5,355 nt of DNA from Firmicutes bacterium UBA5500. Lineage in GTDB: Bacteria; Bacillota; UBA994; UBA5500. Every line of letters starts with the position of its first letter. Positions within the stretch are counted from its first letter, which is position 1. The notes below the pieces were generated by a model. The model worked only from the letters and a program-made list of their open reading frames with translations, was not told where the DNA came from and searched no databases. This document shows, one piece after another, positions 1-4,923 of this stretch. The stretch spans positions 12,225 through 17,579 of the forward strand of contig DIPA01000063.1 of the NCBI GenBank assembly GCA_002427055.1. Reading direction: 5' to 3'. The position numbers were made by a program, and so were the translations under genes.

Positions 1-1778
1 AGTTCATAAACCTGGGGGTCACTAAACTCCTGCTTCATGTCGATGGCAATACCATGGTTACGCTTGACCTGTTCTAACGCATCTTTGATTATCGTCAAAG
101 TTGTCAGGCCTAGGAAGTCCATTTTGAGCAGACCCAGCTGCTCAATGGTACCCATAGGGAATTGGGTCGTGACCGCGTCACCATTCTTGGCTAAGGGGAC
201 AACATTAGCTAGCGGCTCGGGAGAAATAACCACAGCAGCAGCATGCACCGATGCGTGACGCGGCAGCCCTTCTAAGGCACGACTGATATCAATCAGTTTA
301 CGAGTTATCTCTTCCTCTTCATAGGCTGCTTTCAACTCAGGTACCTGCTCCAGGGCATCATTGATAGTAACTCCTAATTTACTGGGAATTAGCTTAGCTA
401 CGCGATCGCCTTCTTGAAAACTGAGTCCTAGCGCCCGTGCCACGTCACGGATCGCTGCCTTGGCCCGCATGGTGCCGAAAGTAATTATCTGGCTTACATT
501 TTCCGTACCATATTTACGGGCCACATAATCGATAACTTCACCGCGTCGCTCGTTACAAAAGTCGGTATCAAAGTCAGGCAAACTAATACGTTCTGAGTTT
601 AAGAAACGTTCGAAGATCAGATGATAAGGTAACGGATCAAGACCTGTAATACCCAGAATATAAGCGACCACACTAGCTGCGCCTGACCCACGGCCGATAC
701 CAACGGGGATATCATGCTCACGGGCGTAATTGATAAAATCAGCCACAATTAAAAAGTAGCTAGCGAACCCCATGCTTTCAATAACCGATAGTTCATAGTC
801 AATGCGCTCATGCACCTCTTGGCTGGGGTTGGGATAGCAGTTGGGCAGTCTGGTTGCTACTTGATGCCGCAAATAGGTCTCCGGAGTGAAGCCCTCGGGC
901 ACTTCATAAACCGGCAAGCGTGACACGCCAAACTGGAACTCGAGTTGGCAACGGTCGGCAATAGCCACTGTGTTAGCCATCGCGGCTTCGATAATGGCGT
1001 CCGGCAAATAGTGAAACATCGCGGCGAGCTCGTCCCGAGACTTTAGATGAAACTCAGGCACGAAACGCATGCGGTTCGTATCGTGCACTGTCTTCCCCGT
1101 CTGAATGCAAAGCAACACATCGTGTGCTTCGTAATCGGCAGCTTGTACATAGTGAGCATCGTTAGTGATAATGAGGGGTATGCTGAGCTCTTCATGCAGA
1201 CGCACCAGCGCTTCGTTCACCTGTCTCTGCTCAGGTAACCCATGCTCCTGTAATTCCAGGTAAAAATTACCTACCCCAAAAATCGTCTGTAAGCGCAAAG
1301 CAGTTTCTTTGGCTTCCTCGTATAACCCGCTCATCAAGAGCGAAGGAATTTGCCCGCCGAGACAGGCACTAGAGACAATCAATCCTTCGTGATATGTTTC
1401 TAACAGCTCCCAGTCAACCCGCGGTCGATAGTAAAAGCCCTCAGTGAAACTTTTGCTGACCAGTTTAATCAGGTTCTTGTACCCTGTCTCATTGGCAGCC
1501 AATAATACTAAGTGAAACTGGCTATCATCTAATTTAGGCTTCCGATCGAAACGAGTACGTGTAGCCATATATACTTCACAGCCGATAAGAGGCTTAATAC
1601 CGGCCTTCTTTGCTGCCTGATAAAACTCCATCACACCGTACATGGTGCCATGATCAGTAATAGCAAGAGCCGGTTGTTGCAACTCTTTTGCACGTTGCAC
1701 CAATTCGCTGATTCTGCCAGCGCCATCAAGTAAGCTATATTCTGTATGCACATGCAAATGCACAAAATCTGTAGACAT
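1..1778 (-). CDS. dnaE: DNA polymerase III subunit alpha, DnaE type (N-terminal part, cut by left edge)
   Basis: This is the catalytic subunit of replicative DNA polymerase III, which extends primed DNA at the replication fork. About 592 codons are open without frameshift; DnaE is usually about 1,100-1,200 residues, so roughly half is missing, including the fingers, tau/clamp-binding and OB-fold parts. The N-terminal PHP domain shows HLHVH (7-11), TDHG (41-44), GCE (66-68) and NDAHY (206-210). The polymerase core follows, with a glycine-rich motif at 359-369 (GIGRGSGAAS), PDFDTDF (401-407) and KMDFLGL (552-558). D402, D404 and D554 match the three catalytic aspartates known in E. coli DnaE (401, 403, 555). 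The ATG start is set by a strong ribosome binding site and by PHP homology beginning at residue 5. It is transcribed divergently from the riboswitch unit. The glycine-rich motif departs from the common GPGRGSxAGS form. Identity is very secure. Confidence 0.97.
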   Translation of the reverse strand, partial: MSTDFVHLHVHTEYSLLDGAGRISELVQRAKELQQPALAITDHGTMYGVMEFYQAAKKAGIKPLIGCEVYMATRTRFDRKPKLDDSQFHLVLLAANETGYKNLIKLVSKSFTEGFYYRPRVDWELLETYHEGLIVSSACLGGQIPSLLMSGLYEEAKETALRLQTIFGVGNFYLELQEHGLPEQRQVNEALVRLHEELSIPLIITNDAHYVQAADYEAHDVLLCIQTGKTVHDTNRMRFVPEFHLKSRDELAAMFHYLPDAIIEAAMANTVAIADRCQLEFQFGVSRLPVYEVPEGFTPETYLRHQVATRLPNCYPNPSQEVHERIDYELSVIESMGFASYFLIVADFINYAREHDIPVGIGRGSGAASVVAYILGITGLDPLPYHLIFERFLNSERISLPDFDTDFCNERRGEVIDYVARKYGTENVSQIITFGTMRAKAAIRDVARALGLSFQEGDRVAKLIPSKLGVTINDALEQVPELKAAYEEEEITRKLIDISRALEGLPRHASVHAAAVVISPEPLANVVPLAKNGDAVTTQFPMGTIEQLGLLKMDFLGLTTLTIIKDALEQVKRNHGIAIDMKQEFSDPQVYE

Positions 1779-1783
1779 GACAT

Positions 1784-1790
1784 CACCCCC
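1784..1790 (-). promoter_or_regulatory. Ribosome binding site of dnaE
   Basis: On the minus strand, GGGGGTGATG precedes the dnaE ATG. It matches the ideal GGAGGTGATC complement of the 16S rRNA tail at 8 of 10 positions, with the GGGGGTG core ending 5 nt before the start. This fixes the dnaE start at 1778. Confidence 0.8.
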
Positions 1791-1806
1791 GCTTACTTCC
1801 TATACT

Positions 1807-1836
1807 GATTCTCGGCCGCTTGCAGTATCTCCTGCT
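1807..1836 (-). repeat. AGCAGGA-N19-AAT motif, copy 1 (upstream of dnaE)
   Basis: On the minus strand, TAGCAGGAGAT is followed by AAT exactly 26 nt after the first A of AGCAGG. The copy at 3598-3627, upstream of the HD-GYP gene, has the same two blocks at the same spacing. Both lie in 5' non-coding DNA, 29-35 nt before the start codon, in the same orientation as the gene. Function is unknown. With only two copies visible, chance is not excluded. Confidence 0.35.
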
Positions 1837-1915
1837 AATGGTTTTGGCAAGTACTCGTTGCTTGCATGGTAAATAAAGGCTAGAAGAATCAGATGGCTGC
1901 TACCAGAAAGTGCTT

Positions 1916-1944
1916 TTGACAGCGCAAAAGCTATTATGTAGACT
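1916..1944 (+). promoter_or_regulatory. Probable sigma-A promoter of the riboswitch transcript
   Basis: A perfect -35 box TTGACA (1916-1921) is followed after 17 nt by the -10-like TAGACT (1939-1944, 4 of 6 consensus bases). The predicted transcription start is near 1951, immediately before the 5' strand of the aptamer's closing helix. That fit supports the promoter despite the imperfect -10. TATTAT at 1932-1937 looks more like a -10 but is only 10 nt from the -35 box. Confidence 0.65.
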
Positions 1945-1949
1945 AGGAA

Positions 1950-2076
1950 CACAAGCCGAATCGAGCCAATTGGCTCGTACGGGGAACAAGCAGTGGGGTG
2001 AATCGGCTTTTGCCGTAGGGTCTGCCTTTCTCTCCCGAACCCGTCAACTAACCTCGGAGGCTTGGCGCAGAAAGGA
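1950..2076 (+). promoter_or_regulatory. c-di-AMP riboswitch aptamer (ydaO-yuaA class)
   Basis: This RNA element binds cyclic di-AMP; in the known class, ligand usually turns expression off through a terminator. The recognisable blocks, in family order, are GCCGAATC (1955-1962), ACGGGGAAC (1979-1987), GGGGTGAATC (1995-2004), GTAGGGTC (2015-2022) and TCCCGAACCCGTCAACTAAC (2033-2052), then CTCGGAGGC (2053-2061). The expected helices can be drawn. CAAGCC (1952-1957) pairs with GGCTTG (2059-2064) as P1. CGAGCC/GGCTCG around an AATT loop (1962-1977) forms a perfect hairpin. CGGC/GCCG closes a TTTT loop (2004-2015). CCTTTCT (2025-2031) pairs with AGAAAGG (2069-2075). These helices and conserved blocks resemble the Thermoanaerobacter aptamer of known structure. 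It appears intact. No gene on the same strand follows it, which is atypical; the family commonly precedes cell-wall hydrolase or potassium and osmolyte transporter genes. Confidence 0.92.
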
Positions 2077-2137
2077 TGATCGCTAGTACTTAATTGCAGT
2101 GATCATCAGGCAACATGTCTTTCTCAGGTTGGCCAAG
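2061..2137 (+). promoter_or_regulatory. Riboswitch linker: alternative hairpin that would break the aptamer
   Basis: A nested set of pairings is visible: CTTGGC (2061-2066) with GCCAAG (2132-2137), AGAAAG (2069-2074) with CTTTCT (2119-2124), and a 10-bp stem 2075-2084 with 2098-2107 (one G-U pair). The outer two use the 3' strands of two aptamer helices, so this hairpin and the folded aptamer exclude each other. It may be the ligand-free structure. How it would reach the terminator, which it does not overlap, is unclear. Confidence 0.5.
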
Positions 2138-2147
2138 TGATCTGCAA

Positions 2148-2183
2148 AAACCGAGCCGTGTTATTGGCTCGGTTTCTTTTTTT
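2148..2183 (+). terminator. Intrinsic terminator of the riboswitch transcript (bidirectional)
   Basis: AAACCGAGCC (2148-2157) pairs with GGCTCGGTTT (2166-2175) around an 8-nt loop, followed by a tract of T with one C (2173-2183). On the minus strand the same hairpin is followed by five T (complement of 2146-2150). It should therefore also end the minus-strand transcript of the small membrane gene, whose stop codon (2182-2184) abuts it. The stem core repeats the aptamer hairpin at 1962-1977. Confidence 0.9.
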
Positions 2184-2424
2184 ACCGCTCTAAATTACTG
2201 CGCGATCGTTTTTGCTGCTTTATTTGCGACTTACTTTGACTACGTGTAAATAGCTGAGCGCGTCGCAGGTGCGCCAGAAGTACCAGTATTGCCAGAACTA
2301 GCCAAGCAAAGCTAAACCAACTGGGCAAACCCAGACCGAAAATGGCAGGCAGCCACGGTAAACCAACTATTACTATTAGTGTCACCAGAATGGCCACCAC
2401 ATGCGATATGCGCCGGCGCTGCAT
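2182..2424 (-). CDS. Small two-helix membrane protein, unrecognised
   Basis: This is an 80-residue protein of no family I can name. A short basic N-terminus (MQRRR) is followed by hydrophobic segments at about residues 8-30 and 36-52, separated by a Gly/Pro-containing turn. A strongly basic, Gln/Ser-rich tail follows (about 53-80). This suggests a small integral membrane protein with both ends in the cytoplasm by the positive-inside rule (inference). The ATG start has a near-ideal site, AAGGGGTGATCC (2428-2439), 3 nt upstream; its GGGGTG core is about 8 nt away, which argues for a real gene. It lies 59 nt downstream of the HD-GYP gene on the same strand and is probably co-transcribed. The shared terminator follows directly. 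Any read-through from the riboswitch would be antisense to it. Confidence 0.75.
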   Translation of the reverse strand: MQRRRISHVVAILVTLIVIVGLPWLPAIFGLGLPSWFSFAWLVLAILVLLAHLRRAQLFTRSQSKSQIKQQKRSRSNLER

Positions 2425-2441
2425 AGCGGATCACCCCTTGT

Positions 2442-2458
2442 CTAGGGTATGACCCTAG
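2442..2458. repeat. Perfect inverted repeat upstream of the small membrane gene
   Basis: CTAGGGT (2442-2448) and ACCCTAG (2452-2458) form a perfect 7-bp inverted repeat with a 3-nt centre. It lies directly upstream of the ribosome binding site of the 80-residue gene. It could be an RNA hairpin (processing or stability) or a dimeric-protein operator. No matching second site was seen in the window. Confidence 0.5.
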
Positions 2459-2472
2459 TGAGTGCCTTAGAA

Positions 2473-2496
2473 GCAAAAGGCGCCTAAGCTAGGCGC
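2473..2496 (-). terminator. Weak terminator-like hairpin over the HD-GYP stop codon
   Basis: On the minus strand, GCGCCTA (2490-2496) and TAGGCGC (2480-2486) form a perfect 7-bp stem with a 3-nt loop, followed by CTTTTGCTTC. The TAG stop of the HD-GYP gene (2484-2486) lies in the stem. The U-run is short, so it is more likely a partial terminator that lowers transcription of the downstream gene than a full stop. Confidence 0.45.
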
Positions 2497-3563
2497 GTTT
2501 CGTCGGCAATGACTTCTATGATTGAGATATCGTTGTTTATACTCAAATCAAGTTCATAATAATCGTCTAACTCCTCACCCTCCGTATCATAAAGGGCGCG
2601 TACAATAGGGCGAGTAGTAATTGGCTTGTTAACATCAACTACGACGCCAATGATGCCTGTGCTGAGGCGAACCAAGGTGCCTGTCGGATAAAAAGCAACT
2701 TGCTGCAGGAAATGGTGCACGATTTCAGAATCGAAAAATTGGCCACTTTGCTCTAGCAACAGCTCAGCAGCCTTATGAGGCAAAAAACGCGGCCGATAGG
2801 CTCGATCAGAAACCAGGGCATCATAGACATCGGCAACTGCCACAATGCGACCATAAAGATGGATTTCTGAACCAGTCAAACCACGTGGGTAACCTGAGCC
2901 ATCCATGCGCTCATGATGTTGAAAGGCAATATGGGCGCTGAGCAAGCCGATTTCTCCTTGCCGCCGCAAGATTTCGAAGCCCGCACTAGTATGCTCCTGG
3001 ATCTGCTCGTATTCTACGGGAGACAACGGGCCTGGTTTCTTTAACAGATCGCCTGGCACAAGTGTTTTACCTAAATCGTGCATCAGTGCGCCAATTGCCA
3101 GCTCCCGTAGCTGATCTCTATTTAGAGCGCAGGACATGCCAATTAAAATAGCAAACGAACAAACGTTGACCGAATGAGCAAAAGTATAATCGTCTTGTAG
3201 ACGAATATCGAACATATTTATCAATAAATCCGGCTTCGTGCTCAAGTCATCAATTAGCATGTCTACTATGTCAGTGATGGCTGGCGCATCCAAAACGCTG
3301 CCGGCGATTAGACTGGTGCAGGCTGTGCGCACCATTCTTAGGGCTCGTAACCGCGTCCGCTCACTTAGAAAATCAACAGCATCGATATCCGGAAAACGCG
3401 GATCAACCACGTAGACTGAATACACACCTAACTGAACTAGCCGCGCAATATAAGAATCTCGTAATCTCTGTCCTTTTGCCAAAAGAACCTTGCCGTCGGA
3501 CGAGATTACAGACTGTGCTAGCTCCATACCTGGCTTTAAGTGCTTGGTGCTAATGCGACGCAA
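2484..3563 (-). CDS. HD-GYP domain protein, probable cyclic-di-GMP phosphodiesterase
   Basis: HD-GYP proteins of this type hydrolyse c-di-GMP at a two- or three-metal centre. Numbered from the start chosen here (359 residues), residues 5-55 form a short N-terminal module with PGM, a DGKVLLAKGQ stretch and a VYVVD strand, common in Firmicutes HD-GYP proteins. The catalytic domain covers about 115-290, with HSVNV (H130), HDLGK (H162-D163), H191, HHERMDGSGYPRGL (216-229) and ADVYDALVSDRAYRP (244-258). All expected metal ligands and the GYP signature are present. A small beta-rich tail follows (about 292-359). No membrane segment or receiver domain is visible, so it should be cytosolic. I chose the TTG at 3563 over the upstream TTG at 3596: GGAGG at 3572-3576 is 8 nt before it and would be inside the longer frame, and the conserved module begins directly after. 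The gene is 154 nt downstream of alaX. The exact substrate is inferred. Confidence 0.9.
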   Translation of the reverse strand: MRRISTKHLKPGMELAQSVISSDGKVLLAKGQRLRDSYIARLVQLGVYSVYVVDPRFPDIDAVDFLSERTRLRALRMVRTACTSLIAGSVLDAPAITDIVDMLIDDLSTKPDLLINMFDIRLQDDYTFAHSVNVCSFAILIGMSCALNRDQLRELAIGALMHDLGKTLVPGDLLKKPGPLSPVEYEQIQEHTSAGFEILRRQGEIGLLSAHIAFQHHERMDGSGYPRGLTGSEIHLYGRIVAVADVYDALVSDRAYRPRFLPHKAAELLLEQSGQFFDSEIVHHFLQQVAFYPTGTLVRLSTGIIGVVVDVNKPITTRPIVRALYDTEGEELDDYYELDLSINNDISIIEVIADETRLA

Positions 3564-3571
3564 AAGGTCTC

Positions 3572-3576
3572 CCTCC
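3572..3576 (-). promoter_or_regulatory. Ribosome binding site deciding the HD-GYP start
   Basis: The minus strand has a purine run, GGGGGGAGGGAG, with GGAGG 8 nt before TTG at 3563. No comparable site precedes the alternative TTG at 3596, which would add 11 residues (MLGDRRGEGDL) encoded by the Shine-Dalgarno region itself. Confidence 0.75.
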
Positions 3577-3597
3577 CCCCGTCTGTCACCTAACAAA

Positions 3598-3627
3598 TAT
3601 TAGTCATAACCGGATACATTTCCTGCT
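3598..3627 (-). repeat. AGCAGGA-N19-AAT motif, copy 2 (upstream of the HD-GYP gene)
   Basis: On the minus strand, TAGCAGGAAAT is followed by AAT exactly 26 nt after the first A of AGCAGG, the same spacing as at 1807-1836. It lies just upstream of the HD-GYP ribosome binding site. I have an uncertain recollection of similar AGCAGGA...GAATA elements upstream of genes in several Clostridia; this could not be verified here. Confidence 0.35.
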
Positions 3628-3717
3628 AAAAACGGGCGAAAAGCACGAATTTTGTCGCAGATGAATCTACCAGACTATTAATCCTGTAGAGAGACGGGAC
3701 TTTAGACCCCCCTCGGC

Positions 3718-4911
3718 CTAATCATTAAGGGCTTTAGCACATGCTTGCGCTAGTTCTTTTAGGGTAATTTGCCCGCTGCTGCAAGGCACAGCGCCTTGTG
3801 CAGACGTGGAAGAACCTCCGCCTTTTCCCCCATACTGCGCCACAGTGGCTTTAAGTAGGCCACCAATAGCTATGCCCACGTTGGCGCTAGCTGTAGCAAC
3901 CAGCCGATAGGGCTCATCGGGCAGGCCAAAAATGACTATGGTTGCTCCTTGTTCTGCCAGGTAGCCAGCCAAGAACTTGGCTTCCGCCAATGAGTGTTCC
4001 GGCAGTTCACGGACAATGCAAGCAACGTTTCCTAGGGCCTCCGCTGCCGCGCGGAAATCATCGGCTTCCAAGGTTAACACTCGCTCACGTAAATGACTAC
4101 ACTCTCGCTCCAGCTCATTGACTTTTGCTAATACCCGTTCAACTGCCGGAACGGCATTCTCCAGCGGTTCAGATAGCAATGCCGACAGGCTAGCTAATTG
4201 GTTATGTTTAATACCATAGTCACGGTAGGCTCTTTGGCCTGCAAGAAACGCAATACGCAAGTTCCCACGCTTATTTTCACTTCCTACCACCTTCAGCAAA
4301 CCAATTTCACCTAAGTCGCGCACGTGAGTCCCACCACAGGGACAAAGGTCGAAGCCTGCAATCTCGATTAAGCGAATATCCTTGTCTACCTGTGGTAATT
4401 TGCGCAATTGGGCAGCCGGCACGGCATCGGGTGCTACCTCCTGACAACGCACGGGCAGTTTACTGCGCAAAACCGCATTAGTTAAATCTTCGGCCTGCTG
4501 CACCTGTTCGGCAGCCAGGTTTCCTCCGGCTAAATCTATAGTAACCACCTGCTCCCCCAGATGAAAACCAACCGTTGCGGCCTTAAAGAGCTGCCAGAAG
4601 GCTTGGGAAAGCACATGTTGAGCCGTATGCTGCTGCATATGGTCAAAACGACGTAGCCAATCTAGGCGTCCGGCAACTGTATCGCCGATGGCCGCCGGCA
4701 AAGCTACTTGATGCCAAACTACCCCATGCTCATCAATTTGGGTGTCGGTTACGGCTTGATCTTGTAACCAGCCGTGATCTGCCGGCTGACCGCCCCCCTC
4801 GGGATAGAAGGCGGTTTGGTCTAGAGCAAGCCAACCGGGCTTAAGCGCTACTACTTTAGCTGTAAAGGTGTGGGCGTAGGGGTCGCTATAGTACAATTTG
4901 CGAGTTTGCAT
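3718..4911 (-). CDS. alaX: Alanyl-tRNA editing protein, AlaX-L type with DHHA1 domain
   Basis: Free-standing relative of the alanyl-tRNA synthetase editing half; family members remove serine or glycine wrongly attached to tRNA-Ala, in the cytosol. Numbered from ATG 4911 (397 residues), an N-terminal beta-barrel-like part carries QTAFYPEGGGQP (32-43). The editing site has HTAQH (95-99) and CGGTH (192-196), giving the zinc ligands H95, H99, C192 and H196. A heptad-like, probably coiled-coil stretch (about 258-291) leads to a DHHA1 domain ending in GGKGGGS (361-367) and a final helix. No aminoacylation domain is present, and the size fits the long AlaX class. The start at 4911 is set by AAGGAGG 5 nt upstream; an in-frame upstream ATG at 4962 would overlap the preceding gene by 40 nt and adds no conserved sequence. 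It follows the ABC-F gene by 11 nt, so the two are almost surely co-transcribed. Confidence 0.92.
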   Translation of the reverse strand: MQTRKLYYSDPYAHTFTAKVVALKPGWLALDQTAFYPEGGGQPADHGWLQDQAVTDTQIDEHGVVWHQVALPAAIGDTVAGRLDWLRRFDHMQQHTAQHVLSQAFWQLFKAATVGFHLGEQVVTIDLAGGNLAAEQVQQAEDLTNAVLRSKLPVRCQEVAPDAVPAAQLRKLPQVDKDIRLIEIAGFDLCPCGGTHVRDLGEIGLLKVVGSENKRGNLRIAFLAGQRAYRDYGIKHNQLASLSALLSEPLENAVPAVERVLAKVNELERECSHLRERVLTLEADDFRAAAEALGNVACIVRELPEHSLAEAKFLAGYLAEQGATIVIFGLPDEPYRLVATASANVGIAIGGLLKATVAQYGGKGGGSSTSAQGAVPCSSGQITLKELAQACAKALND

Positions 4912-4916
4912 GGTTG

Positions 4917-4923
4917 CCTCCTT
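4917..4923 (-). promoter_or_regulatory. Ribosome binding site deciding the alaX start
   Basis: AAGGAGG on the minus strand, 5 nt before ATG 4911. Its first A is the last base of the TGA stop codon of the upstream ABC-F gene, an arrangement that favours translational coupling. Confidence 0.85.

Larger units (their letters stand above)
1779..1915. other. Divergent intergenic region between dnaE and the riboswitch promoter
   Basis: No gene was found here on either strand. It should hold the minus-strand dnaE promoter, but no convincing one is visible. The best candidate is TTGCCA (1845-1850) with GATACT (1824-1829) at a suboptimal 15-nt spacing. It also contains one copy of an AGCAGGA...AAT motif (1807-1836, minus strand), reported separately. 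Confidence 0.5.
3564..3717. other. Intergenic region between alaX and the HD-GYP gene
   Basis: No gene and no clear terminator for alaX was seen, so HD-GYP may be partly read from the upstream operon. No convincing minus-strand promoter is evident. The region contains an imperfect hairpin (GCGACAAAA with TTTTCGC, about 3636-3658) and one copy of the AGCAGGA...AAT motif (3598-3627). Confidence 0.5.

Noticed and set aside
37..258. Plus-strand 73-codon ORF
   Set aside because: It is antisense to the dnaE polymerase core, whose catalytic motifs are clear in this stretch; it has no supporting ribosome binding site or family features.
1047..1238. Plus-strand 63-codon ORF
   Set aside because: Shadow frame over the DnaE PHP domain, including the NDAHY motif on the other strand.
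1950..2183. T-box, cobalamin, c-di-GMP riboswitch, 6S, SRP or RNase P RNA
   Set aside because: None of their signature sequences (such as the T-box motif or B12 box) is present, whereas several ydaO-class blocks occur in the right order with the right helices.
3564..3596. TTG at 3596 as the HD-GYP start
   Set aside because: The Shine-Dalgarno purine run would lie inside the coding region, and the added residues show no family similarity; TTG 3563 has ideal spacing.
3690..3717. Terminator after alaX
   Set aside because: The GGG...CCC arms around 3697-3710 are short and mismatched, and no T-tract follows on the minus strand.
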